Made by a program: the position numbers and the translations under genes. This document shows positions 1 through 7,513 of a DNA stretch of 23,794 nt, piece by piece. Numbering within the stretch: position 1 is the stretch's first letter; the number at the start of each line of letters is the position of its first letter. The stretch is taken from positions 1 to 23,794 of the forward strand of contig DAOTVC010000060.1 in NCBI GenBank assembly GCA_034437215.1, written 5' to 3'. This DNA comes from DAOTVC01 sp034437215. Lineage in GTDB: Bacteria > Chloroflexota > Anaerolineae > B4-G1 > SLSP01. The notes under the pieces are model-generated. The model made no database searches. It worked only from the letters and a program-made list of their open reading frames with translations, and was not told the origin of the DNA.

Positions 1-143
1 CCCTTCGCCGACCAAGCGTCGGATAACTCGCCCATGGGGCTGGAGGGCGTAATAGGATAGATGGCGATCACCTCGTTGACCTTGTGCCCCACGTGAGCCG
101 CAGCGGTGTTCCCATCTATCGTGACCATCTTTCGTTCTGCCAT
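1..143 (-). CDS. nifJ: Pyruvate:ferredoxin (flavodoxin) oxidoreductase, N-terminal fragment
   Basis: Partial gene. The first 47 codons are present, read leftward from an ATG at 141-143, and the rest lies outside the window. The translation begins MAERKMVTIDGNTAAAH and continues through NEVIAIYPITPSSPMGE. This is the highly conserved start of the alpha/domain I region of pyruvate:ferredoxin oxidoreductase, where the YPITPSS loop forms part of the thiamine-diphosphate active site. The enzyme oxidatively decarboxylates pyruvate to acetyl-CoA, CO2 and reduced ferredoxin or flavodoxin in the cytoplasm. A strong ribosome-binding site (AGGAGGT, 151-157) precedes the start. Domain order and cofactor clusters cannot be checked here. 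A 2-oxoacid oxidoreductase of different substrate range is the main alternative, but this N-terminus is typical of the pyruvate enzyme. Confidence 0.9.
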   Translation of the reverse strand, partial: MAERKMVTIDGNTAAAHVGHKVNEVIAIYPITPSSPMGELSDAWSAK

Positions 144-215
144 CAAAAAAACCTCCTAGCTGCTTAATTCAAAATTGCGGACGCGAACCTTTATTTTCCA
201 ACAGACATTCACATG

Positions 216-244
216 ATTATATACCCAGACGCAGAGAGGAGCAA
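216..244 (-). promoter_or_regulatory. Probable sigma-70-type promoter of nifJ
   Basis: Read on the minus strand, a perfect TATAAT -10 (216-221) lies 17 bp from a weak -35, TTGCTC (239-244). Transcription would start about 65 bp upstream of the nifJ ATG. The -35 overlaps the T-run of the preceding gene's likely terminator. Confidence 0.55.
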
Positions 245-276
245 AAAAGCATCCCACTCTACGCCCTCGAAATGCT
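243..276 (-). terminator. Likely intrinsic terminator of the PrsW-family gene
   Basis: On the minus strand, an 8-bp stem (269-276 with 248-255, including two G-T pairs) overlaps the last codons of the membrane protease gene and is followed by six T residues. The loop is long (13 nt), so the hairpin is modest. Its position between two same-strand genes with a new promoter directly after it supports the call. Confidence 0.45.
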
Positions 277-1482
277 CTCCGGCTTCTCGGAGCGCCGGCG
301 CAACCACCAGGGGAGAGCGATGAGCCCTACCGGGGCGAGGAGCATCATGGTGAGGAGGATACCTCCCAGCAGCAGGGTGACGACGCTGCCCACCCCCTGG
401 AGCAGCGCTTCCGGGCTGAGGGTCAGGGTCCCCCCGCCCAGGAGACCGATGGTGCTGAAGTTCCAGAGACCGTGATAGAAGATCGAGGTCAGGTAGGAGA
501 GGGGGAGCAGCCAACGGCGGCGGCGCTGCCAGAAGAGCGCCCAGCCGACGCCGATGATCCCGGTCGTCACCGCGTGCATGGCCGTTGCGGGAATCCGCAT
601 GGCAATGCCGCTGAGCCAACCGACGTCCTCGCCCAGACCCAATCCGCCGTTGAAGACACCCTCGAGAACGGCAAAGCCGGCGCCCGCCGCGGCCCCCCAG
701 AGGAAAGCGCGCTGCAAGCTCATGGGCTGACGCCGGGTCGCCACGGCTGCAATGAGAGACTTCGCCAACTCCTCGATGATGGGCGTGATGATCGCCAGGG
801 TGATGAGGAGCACGGCGATCACGAGTGGGGAGGCGGCCAGCGCCAGAATCTCCTCCGCGGTCACGGCGGTCGGATCCATCGCGGAGAGCCGCTCGACCTC
901 CTGCATGAGGCGCGCGATCTCCATCTGGCCCCCGGGTAGGAGAGCGCCCAACCCGAAGACGACGAGACCGCTCACCACGAGGCCGATACCCTCTACCGGG
1001 ACGGCGGGCAGCACCGCCAGCATCCCCCCGCTCAGGCCGACGACCAGCCGCCGTAGCGTGAGGGCCGCCGCGCGCCCGGCGGTCAGCGACGCCAACAGCA
1101 GCAACACCAGGGCCGGCAGCAGGATCAACGCCACGTGAAGGAAGACGAAGAGCGGGGTCGCGACCAGCGCATCATACAGCAAGAAGCCCAGGGCACCCAA
1201 GACGGCCCAGGCGACGGAGAGCCCGGCCCAACCCCATCGCCCATAGTAGAGCGGGGAAGAACGCCCCTTCCAAGCCCTGAAGCTGACGACGCCGAGGGCG
1301 ATAGCCGTACCGATGACGACGACCGCTCCGCTGGCGATGAGTACGAGGGATTGGTCCTCCGCCGTATCGGGGGTGACCAAGGGTGTGATCAGAGCCAGAC
1401 TCAGACAACCTACACTCAGGACGAAGATGAAGGCGGAAATCAGACCCACGACGATCCAGAGTCTCTTACGACCGTTCTGCAT
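259..1482 (-). CDS. PrsW-family intramembrane metalloprotease-like protein
   Basis: A 407-residue polytopic membrane protein with roughly nine or ten hydrophobic segments. The C-terminal half carries the PrsW pattern: EELAK at about 237-241, a helix with FAVLEG (270-275), a helix with H303, and HGLWN at 337-341. In this family (related to CPBP/CAAX proteases) these Glu and His residues form a membrane-embedded active site. The founding member, Bacillus PrsW, starts anti-sigma-factor cleavage. The N-terminal 190 residues are additional hydrophobic sequence without a recognised domain. The start is an ATG with a GGAGGG ribosome-binding site a few bases upstream. No anti-sigma or sigma factor is adjacent, so its substrate is unknown. 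The preceding gene ends in a clear terminator and no convincing separate promoter is seen. Confidence 0.8.
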   Translation of the reverse strand: MQNGRKRLWIVVGLISAFIFVLSVGCLSLALITPLVTPDTAEDQSLVLIASGAVVVIGTAIALGVVSFRAWKGRSSPLYYGRWGWAGLSVAWAVLGALGFLLYDALVATPLFVFLHVALILLPALVLLLLASLTAGRAAALTLRRLVVGLSGGMLAVLPAVPVEGIGLVVSGLVVFGLGALLPGGQMEIARLMQEVERLSAMDPTAVTAEEILALAASPLVIAVLLITLAIITPIIEELAKSLIAAVATRRQPMSLQRAFLWGAAAGAGFAVLEGVFNGGLGLGEDVGWLSGIAMRIPATAMHAVTTGIIGVGWALFWQRRRRWLLPLSYLTSIFYHGLWNFSTIGLLGGGTLTLSPEALLQGVGSVVTLLLGGILLTMMLLAPVGLIALPWWLRRRSEKPESISRA

Positions 1483-1500
1483 GCGCTACCCTCCAGACAG

Positions 1501-1541
1501 AGAAAAAGGGGATAGAGGTAGTCGACTACCCCTATCCCCTT
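1501..1541 (-). terminator. Intrinsic terminator after the DsbA-cyclophilin gene
   Basis: A long inverted repeat (1506-1541) with one mismatch pairs GGGGATAG with CTATCCCC around a GTCGAC centre. On the minus strand it is followed by TTTTTCT. It lies 15 bp beyond the stop codon of the lipoprotein gene at 1556 and faces the right way. Confidence 0.88.
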
Positions 1542-1555
1542 CCATGACCCACGTT

Positions 1556-2806
1556 CTACAGTTCCTCGACGGTAACCGATTCGACCACGTCGAGCTCGTC
1601 GCCGCCCGGCTGGTTAGGAACCCGGCGGTTCAGCTCGCCCAGCACGTCCTCACCCTCGATCACGCGACCGATGAGGGGAAACTGGTTGTTGAGCTGGGCC
1701 GCCTGATCGCCCAACGTGAGGAAGAACTGCCCGTTGGGCAACATCCCCACGAGACCGGCACTCTCGAAGACGCCGGTTGACTCACCCGTACAGTAGTAAC
1801 CGGGGTAGCCGATGCCGGTGTTCGTCACGTCGCCGGACAACGCAGCGAACCCCTCCTGCACGAAGAAGAACTCCGTGTCGGCGTACCAGCCCTCCTCCGC
1901 CAGGAAGACGAAGTTGTTGACCTGCACGGGGGCCTCTGCGGGCAGCAGCTCGACGACGATGTCGCCGGCGCTGGTGCTGATGGTGGCCTGGTACTCCTTA
2001 TCGGTATCGATGACCGTCGGGGGCACCTCGGCGTACTGGCGGTCCCGCAGGTCGATGATATCCAAGAAGGACTCCAGCCCGCTGTAGGAGAGCCCCAACT
2101 GATCGGTGGGGAAGAGGACGTCGTCGAAGATGAAGCTGGGGGTCCCCGGCAGGCCCAACTCCCGCGCTACCTGGAGATCGGCCTCGATGTCCGGTACGTA
2201 GGTGTCCTCCTCCAGGGCGGTGCGGAACTGCTCGACGTCGAGTTCCAGCTCCTCGGCGTAGGCGACCATCTGCTCCTCGGCCTCCTCCGGGGAGAGAGAC
2301 GCCCACTCATCGCGCCGCGCGAAGATGAGGTCATGCATCTCCCAGAAGGCCCCCTGAGCGCCGGCGGCCTCGGTAGCCTCGGCGGTCACCATGGCCATCT
2401 CGTGGAAGCTGAGGGGGAAGTGGCGGTAGACGAGGCGTACGTTGGGGTGCTCCTCGAGAAACTGCTCGAGTGCAGGGGCGATCGCCGCACAGCCCGGGCA
2501 CTCGAAGTCCGAGTACTCGAAGATGGTGATCTCGGCGTCCTCGGCACCCTTGACCCAGTCGTCCTCATCCACGGGAGGTACGTCCAGCGTCGGGAAGGGC
2601 GTGACCTCACAGACGCCCGGGATGGGCTCGGATTCGACGATCTCCGGCTCTTCGTCGGTGGGGGCGGACGTCGGCGCCTCGGTCTCCTCAACCGTCGGGG
2701 TGGGCGCGGGCTCCTCGGTCACGGCAGGGCCGCAGGCACTCACAAGCAAGGCAACGATCAACAGGACGAAGATCGCCGCCGTCTGTTTAGTATTTGACAT
2801 CGACAT
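1556..2806 (-). CDS. Lipoprotein with DsbA-like thioredoxin domain fused to a cyclophilin-type PPIase domain
   Basis: A 416-residue predicted lipoprotein. A signal peptide ends in lipobox LVSAC (lipidated C25), then a Pro/Thr/Glu-rich linker (about 26-75). Residues 80-250 are a DsbA/DsbG-type thioredoxin fold with FECPGC (C103, C106) and the cis-proline loop GTPSF (P223), implying thiol oxidation or disulfide isomerisation outside the membrane. Residues 272-416 match cyclophilin-type peptidyl-prolyl isomerases (GDIVVELLPAEAPVQVNNFV, FFLTLGD, GRVIEGEDVL). The usual FHRV segment with the catalytic arginine reads EFFFV here, so isomerase activity may be weak or lost. The protein is probably an extracytoplasmic folding factor combining disulfide and prolyl functions. 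The chosen ATG has AAAAGGAG 8 bp upstream, and the gene sits between its own promoter and terminator, so it is probably monocistronic. Confidence 0.88.
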   Translation of the reverse strand: MSMSNTKQTAAIFVLLIVALLVSACGPAVTEEPAPTPTVEETEAPTSAPTDEEPEIVESEPIPGVCEVTPFPTLDVPPVDEDDWVKGAEDAEITIFEYSDFECPGCAAIAPALEQFLEEHPNVRLVYRHFPLSFHEMAMVTAEATEAAGAQGAFWEMHDLIFARRDEWASLSPEEAEEQMVAYAEELELDVEQFRTALEEDTYVPDIEADLQVARELGLPGTPSFIFDDVLFPTDQLGLSYSGLESFLDIIDLRDRQYAEVPPTVIDTDKEYQATISTSAGDIVVELLPAEAPVQVNNFVFLAEEGWYADTEFFFVQEGFAALSGDVTNTGIGYPGYYCTGESTGVFESAGLVGMLPNGQFFLTLGDQAAQLNNQFPLIGRVIEGEDVLGELNRRVPNQPGGDELDVVESVTVEEL

Positions 2807-2837
2807 TATCTAGCTCCTTTTCTTGGAAATTAACGTC

Positions 2838-2865
2838 AGTATACCACGCGAGCAGGGGATAACAA
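2838..2865 (-). promoter_or_regulatory. Promoter of the DsbA-cyclophilin gene
   Basis: On the minus strand, TTGTTA (860-865 within the 2.8 kb block) and TATACT (2838-2843) are separated by 16 bp, each matching the sigma-70 consensus at four to five positions. This places the start site about 25 bp upstream of the ATG. Confidence 0.6.
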
Positions 2866-2909
2866 GAGGTGTGGAGTAGCTGCAGCGGGCTATTTGAAAC
2901 TCCTCCGGT

Positions 2910-2927
2910 CTCTCCCGGCCGGGAGAG
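2910..2927 (-). terminator. GC-rich palindromic hairpin after the WecA-like gene
   Basis: A perfect 18-bp palindrome (CTCTCCCGGCCGGGAGAG) 10 bp beyond the stop codon. It would fold as a strong 7-bp stem with a 4-nt loop, but only GAGTTTC follows instead of a T-run, so termination efficiency is uncertain. Confidence 0.35.
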
Positions 2928-2936
2928 GCGCAGGGT

Positions 2937-3950
2937 TCAGGATTTCGGAGGCCAGAAGGGCGGGCGCTCCAGGCGCCAGAGAGCGTAGAGACCGGCGAAG
3001 ACGACGACGCTCCCCATAAGGTACCCCTCCAGGAGGGAAGCTCGGGTCACGAAGAGAGCCACCATGCCCAGCAAGAAGGAGACGATGTAGAGGAGCAAGA
3101 CGGCCTCGCACCGGGTCAAACCGGCGTAGGTCAGGCGATGGGAGCTGTGATCAGTGCCCGGGGTCGTCATAGGATTTAGTCCGCGCCGGAGACGGGAGAT
3201 AAAGACGAGCGTGGTGTCGAAGATAGGGAGCCCTAACACCAGGATGGGGATCATCCAGGTGACGAAGGGGACGTTGTCGGGAAAGCGCAGCTTGATTCCG
3301 ATGGCCGCCAAGGTAAATCCCAGGAAGAGGCTGCCCGAATCACCCATGAAGATCGTGGCCGGGTTCCAGTTGTAGATCAGGAAGCCGATGCAGGCAGCCA
3401 TGACCGCTACGGCCAGAGTCCCCACGAGATACTGCCCGCTGAAGGCGCACATCAGCGCGAAGTGCGCCGCGGCGATGGCAGCGATGCCCCCGGAGAGGCC
3501 GTCCATGTTGTCGAGGAAGTTGACGGCGTTGGTGATCCCCACCATCCAGACCACGGTCACGACATAGTCCAGAAGATCCCAGGGTAACGTCGTCACCCGC
3601 ACCCCGGTCGCCAGCAGCACCCCGACCGCCACCAGCTGCCCCAGGAATTTGATCCCCGGCCCCAGCGTGAAGCGATCGTCCCAGAAACCCACGAAGGAGA
3701 CGAGGGCCGCCCCCACGAGGATACCCAGGAGCTGATCGAGATTGTACTGCCCCCCGAGGACCAGCGTGACGATGAGCGTGCTCAGCAGAATCGCCAGCCC
3801 ACCCAGACGCGGCGTGGGCACCTCGTGCACCTTCCGCCGGGCGTCGGGTTGATCGATGGCGTTCAGTCGCACGCCGATCTTCCGGGCCACGGGCGTCCCC
3901 AGAACGGCGAGGATGAGGACGCCGGCAAAGACAACCAGGTAGGTAGCCAC
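2937..3950 (-). CDS. wecA: WecA/TagO-like undecaprenyl-phosphate glycosyl-1-phosphate transferase
   Basis: A 337-residue multi-pass membrane enzyme of the MraY/WecA superfamily. These enzymes transfer a UDP-activated N-acetylhexosamine 1-phosphate onto undecaprenyl phosphate, the first step of O-antigen, teichoic acid or other surface glycan synthesis. Diagnostic motifs are in order: DQPDARRKVHEVPTPRLGG (33-51), cytoplasmic DD (91-92), NFLDNMDGLSGG (144-155), MGDSGS (202-207) and DHSSHRL (267-273), the last in place of the HxHH motif of E. coli WecA. The length fits the WecA/TagO branch and lacks MraY-specific features. The start is GTG, 6 bp after the stop of the O-antigen-ligase/TPR gene, with the ribosome-binding region overlapping that stop, so translational coupling is likely. 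Substrate (GlcNAc or another sugar) cannot be read from sequence. Confidence 0.9.
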   Translation of the reverse strand: MATYLVVFAGVLILAVLGTPVARKIGVRLNAIDQPDARRKVHEVPTPRLGGLAILLSTLIVTLVLGGQYNLDQLLGILVGAALVSFVGFWDDRFTLGPGIKFLGQLVAVGVLLATGVRVTTLPWDLLDYVVTVVWMVGITNAVNFLDNMDGLSGGIAAIAAAHFALMCAFSGQYLVGTLAVAVMAACIGFLIYNWNPATIFMGDSGSLFLGFTLAAIGIKLRFPDNVPFVTWMIPILVLGLPIFDTTLVFISRLRRGLNPMTTPGTDHSSHRLTYAGLTRCEAVLLLYIVSFLLGMVALFVTRASLLEGYLMGSVVVFAGLYALWRLERPPFWPPKS

Positions 3951-3956
3951 GGGAGC

Positions 3957-6900
3957 TCAGGGCGCGGGGGCGTCCGCCGGAGCGGGTTGCTGCTGCTGTT
4001 GGATGGCGGCGATAAGCTCCTCGACGATGTTCCGCTGCCCTTCGGGAACCCGTTGGAGGGACTCCATCGCCAGGTTCAGGGCTTCATCATACTCCTCTTG
4101 ATAGAAGGCCGAGACGGAGAGCAGGCGGTAGACGTCCCACACCTGGTTCATGCGGGGACAGCGCTCGAGAATGGGCGTGAGAGAGGTTTCGGCCTCCTCC
4201 CACAGCCCCTGCTGAATCTGCAGTGAGCCGAGGCTGTAGCGGAAGTTACAATCCCGGGGCAGCAGAGCGACGGCCTCCTCGTAGGCCTCGATGGCTCCCT
4301 CGGCGTCACCCTCGGAGTAACGGACCTCACCGATGAGAACCCAGGTCTGCTCGTATTCGGGGTCCAGCGCGAGGGAGTGCTCCAGGGTCTCCTGATAGGC
4401 TTGCTTGTTCCCGGCGACGTAGTAGGCGCGCGCCAGCTCGTTCCACAGGATCACGTTGTTGGGGCTAAGGGTGAGCGCCTTCCGATAGTTCTCGATGGAG
4501 CGGTTGACGAACTCATCGCGTCGCTCGCGCATGCCCGGTTGAGAAGCGCGGATATTGTAGAAGCGAGCCAGGTTCGCACTGTGATCGGTGTTGAGAGGAG
4601 CAATCTCGCGGGCCTCCTGCAGCACCTCCTCCGTGATGCCGAAGATGCTCTCTACCTGGGGTTGCGGCGTGTCCGGCGGCAGGGTCTGCGCCGTCTCCAG
4701 GTAGGCCTTGCCGAGGAAGAGCCGATAGTAGTCCTCACGGGGTGCGAGTTCGATGGACTTATCGAAGTGCGCGATAGCGATCTGCTTCTCGTTGAGCGAG
4801 CGGCTCTGGGCGAAGCCGTCCCCCTGCTTGAAGACGATGTCGGCGCGGATGAGGTTGTAGCTGTAGTTGCGGATCACAAAGGAGGCGAAGATGAGGAGGA
4901 AGGGCAGCGCCAGTAAGCTCGCCCAGTGGGCCCAGTTCTTGGGGGACCGCTCCTCCGCCATGAGAACCAGGGCGATGGCGATGGCCAACAGGAAGAGGAA
5001 GGCGTAGTAGCGACCGAGGATACCGGCAAGCAGTACGGCGACCGTGACGACGCCCTCCACCGTCGAGACCTGAATCTGCGGCAGGCGCGCGTGGAAGGCG
5101 GCCTGGAGGAGGGCGAAGAAGAGGAAGATGAAAAGCGAGAAACCGGCATAGATGAAGATAGCACCCCACAGACGGGACCGTCGGTGCTCTCCTAAGACGT
5201 TGCGGCTGTCCAGTTCACCCAGACCTACAATGCCGAAGAGGAGCCAGGTGAAAAAGAACATCATCAGCGTGCCCGGAGAACGCATACCCGAGGAGTGGAT
5301 GAGCGTCAGGGACTGCCAGAAGATCCCCAGCACATCGGTGGAACGGTCGGGATTGGTGATGAAGTTAAAGGCGAGGGTGCCCAGCAAGAAGGCCGCCAGC
5401 AGGCTCACCGCGACCACGCCGGTGGCCCACGCCTCCTGCGAGCGATCGACACTTCCGGGCCTGCGGCGCGAACGCGACTTGCTGCGTTTATTCTCCGCAG
5501 GAGAGGGCACCTCGGCGATGATGTCCCCGCCGCTCGGCACCCACTGCAATCCGAGAACCACGAGTAAGCCCGCCAACGTCCAGAAGGTCGTGCGGGTAGC
5601 GGCGATGGCAATACCGAAGTTGATCTCCACGAAGTGCGCCAACATCGCCGCCAGGATAGCAACGAGCAGCAGGCTATGGGGATGGAAGATCGCGCCCTGC
5701 ACGTCCCGGGGGCTCCCTCGCAGCGTCCCCCGGAAGGCCTGCCAAGTGAGGTAGATGCCCAAGCCCAGTAGAATCCCCAGCGGAATAGCAACGGCAAAGA
5801 AGTAAGGCCGCTCTTGCAGGGCAAAGAAGATAAAGAGCCCCACGGTGATAACCGTCATCAGCCCCAGGTAGGTCCAGAGGTCACGACGATCATGGATGAA
5901 GCCCAGCCAACGCAGAACCCAGTAGAAGACGCTGACGAAGGTAAGGACATAGACAGCCAGCCCCAGGACACCGGTAATGACGACGGAGTCGAGGGTCTCG
6001 TTGTGCGAGCGATCCGGCGAAGCGTTACGGGACTCGTAGTGACCCAGAAGAGGCGGGTAGAAGTTGTTATAGCCTACGTACATGGCCTCCGGCCCGTAAC
6101 CCACGAGAGGGCGTATCGCGTTAAAAGGATCGGCGGAGCCATCGGGATAGGGGAGGGGCTCGTGGGGCAGGATGAGCTCCAGGGCCCCTTCCCAGATCAG
6201 AGTTCGGACACGACCCGTACCGCTTTCCCACTCCAAGATAGTGGTCATCCGCCGCAGCGACTCCACCTCCCGCACGCGGGACTGCAGAGGTCCCGGGAGG
6301 TTAATGGAGAGCAAACCCAGCGCGACGGCGAATCCTACGGTCGCCCAGCTGATCCAGAGCCAGCGCCATCCGATGCGTTCGATGATGAAGTAGAGCCAGA
6401 CGCCGCCGAAAGTGATGAGCGCGAGCCCCCCGCCGACGTAGAGCCCCAGTTGACCGGGCAAGAGAACGGCCCCCATAACCACCAGGAGACCCGTAACGAT
6501 CAACACGCCCAGCCCCAGGCCGACAGCCCGTGGGACGTCGCGCACGCCCCCCGGTCCTTCTTCCTCGTCCTCCGCCAGAGCCCGCCTCTGAAGCAGGATC
6601 AGCAGCAGATAGGGGAAGAGGAAGAGCCCCGCAATGGCGCCCAACCAGGGACCGCGGCTCCTCGCCCACCAGATGGTCAGGAGTTGAACGGCGAGGATGA
6701 AGATGTAGCCCGAGGCTCGCAGGATATCGGTGATGCGCGCCTCCTCGCGCTCCAGGATGTCCTGGAAGCTCTTGACAATGCGCGCCGCCGTCAGGGGAGT
6801 GATCATGATGAGATAGGCCGCGACAAAGATAGCGTTGCCCATGTTGGAGGCCACCCGCCGCTGGACATTGCCCGCCCAGGGAAGGGGGTCGCGTCCCCCG

Positions 6901-7376
6901 TGCTGCAGAGCGCCGTAAAGGGCCACGGGCAGGCTGTTGATGATCAGCACGGTGACCAAGCGCGAGAGCTGCGCCCGCGTCCGCAGACTGGTCAGGATGG
7001 CGAAGAAGATCACCAGGTAGCCGAAGAGCGTGTAGGTACCCTGCAAACGCTGGTAGGAGCCGACGAAACTGGTGTATGGCACGAGAGAAAAGATGGAGCT
7101 GATAAGGTAGACGACCATGGTAGCCAACGCCGGTAGGACCAGCGGGGTGCGCCAGGAGAAGCGCAGCGGACGTTCGCCATGCAAAATCTCCTCGACGAGG
7201 CGTATCAGCCAGAGGACCGCCATGATGCTGGCCAACGACCGCAACGTGGTCAGTTTGTCGGGTTCGAAGACGCGACTGGAGTAGACGTTGAAGAAGACGG
7301 GGGTGACCGTGATCCCAATCAACCAACCGGCTTCCAGAAAGCGGTCACAGAACAGACTCAACTTCGATGAATTCAT
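3957..7376 (-). CDS. O-antigen-ligase-like membrane protein with C-terminal TPR domain
   Basis: A very large (1139 aa) membrane protein. The first about 600 residues form many hydrophobic helices with the O-antigen ligase/polymerase signature: a large extracytoplasmic loop with GYGPEAMYVGYNNFYPP (about 424-440) and RSHNETLDS (about 455-463) directly before a helix rich in Gly/Leu/Val. A basic patch (KRSKSRSRRR, about residue 635) and a second block of helices follow. From about 860 there are several tetratricopeptide repeats (for example AIAHFDKSIELAPRE and AIEAYEEAVALLPRD), ending in a poly-Gln and Pro/Ala tail. Such proteins transfer or polymerise lipid-linked glycans at the outer face of the membrane. 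The TPRs may bind partners. It is coupled to the WecA-like gene, which would make the lipid-linked primer. Acceptor (protein glycosylation or lipid/wall) is unknown. The ATG is preceded by AGGGGAG. Confidence 0.85.
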   Translation of the reverse strand: MNSSKLSLFCDRFLEAGWLIGITVTPVFFNVYSSRVFEPDKLTTLRSLASIMAVLWLIRLVEEILHGERPLRFSWRTPLVLPALATMVVYLISSIFSLVPYTSFVGSYQRLQGTYTLFGYLVIFFAILTSLRTRAQLSRLVTVLIINSLPVALYGALQHGGRDPLPWAGNVQRRVASNMGNAIFVAAYLIMITPLTAARIVKSFQDILEREEARITDILRASGYIFILAVQLLTIWWARSRGPWLGAIAGLFLFPYLLLILLQRRALAEDEEEGPGGVRDVPRAVGLGLGVLIVTGLLVVMGAVLLPGQLGLYVGGGLALITFGGVWLYFIIERIGWRWLWISWATVGFAVALGLLSINLPGPLQSRVREVESLRRMTTILEWESGTGRVRTLIWEGALELILPHEPLPYPDGSADPFNAIRPLVGYGPEAMYVGYNNFYPPLLGHYESRNASPDRSHNETLDSVVITGVLGLAVYVLTFVSVFYWVLRWLGFIHDRRDLWTYLGLMTVITVGLFIFFALQERPYFFAVAIPLGILLGLGIYLTWQAFRGTLRGSPRDVQGAIFHPHSLLLVAILAAMLAHFVEINFGIAIAATRTTFWTLAGLLVVLGLQWVPSGGDIIAEVPSPAENKRSKSRSRRRPGSVDRSQEAWATGVVAVSLLAAFLLGTLAFNFITNPDRSTDVLGIFWQSLTLIHSSGMRSPGTLMMFFFTWLLFGIVGLGELDSRNVLGEHRRSRLWGAIFIYAGFSLFIFLFFALLQAAFHARLPQIQVSTVEGVVTVAVLLAGILGRYYAFLFLLAIAIALVLMAEERSPKNWAHWASLLALPFLLIFASFVIRNYSYNLIRADIVFKQGDGFAQSRSLNEKQIAIAHFDKSIELAPREDYYRLFLGKAYLETAQTLPPDTPQPQVESIFGITEEVLQEAREIAPLNTDHSANLARFYNIRASQPGMRERRDEFVNRSIENYRKALTLSPNNVILWNELARAYYVAGNKQAYQETLEHSLALDPEYEQTWVLIGEVRYSEGDAEGAIEAYEEAVALLPRDCNFRYSLGSLQIQQGLWEEAETSLTPILERCPRMNQVWDVYRLLSVSAFYQEEYDEALNLAMESLQRVPEGQRNIVEELIAAIQQQQQPAPADAPAP

Positions 7377-7456
7377 CCAGATACTCCCCTAACCGGCGAT
7401 ATCAGCAGAACCCGTCGCAGAGAATGCCTGCGACGGTTGCGCAAATTCAGACTACC

Positions 7457-7484
7457 ATCATACCTGAACCAAAGAGAAAGACAA
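7457..7484 (-). promoter_or_regulatory. Promoter of the ligase-TPR / wecA operon
   Basis: On the minus strand, TTGTCT (7479-7484), a 16-bp spacer and TATGAT (7457-7462). The predicted start is about 75 bp upstream of the ATG. A small hairpin (7409-7438, stem around CGTCGCA) lies in the resulting leader and has no T-run. Confidence 0.55.
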
Positions 7485-7513
7485 GCCAAATTTGGGGCGT
7501 GGAGAGCGGCATC

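Noticed and set aside
7409..7438. Hairpin upstream of the ligase-TPR gene as a terminator
   Set aside because: A stem around CGTCGCA is present, but no T-run follows on either strand. It is more likely leader structure or chance.
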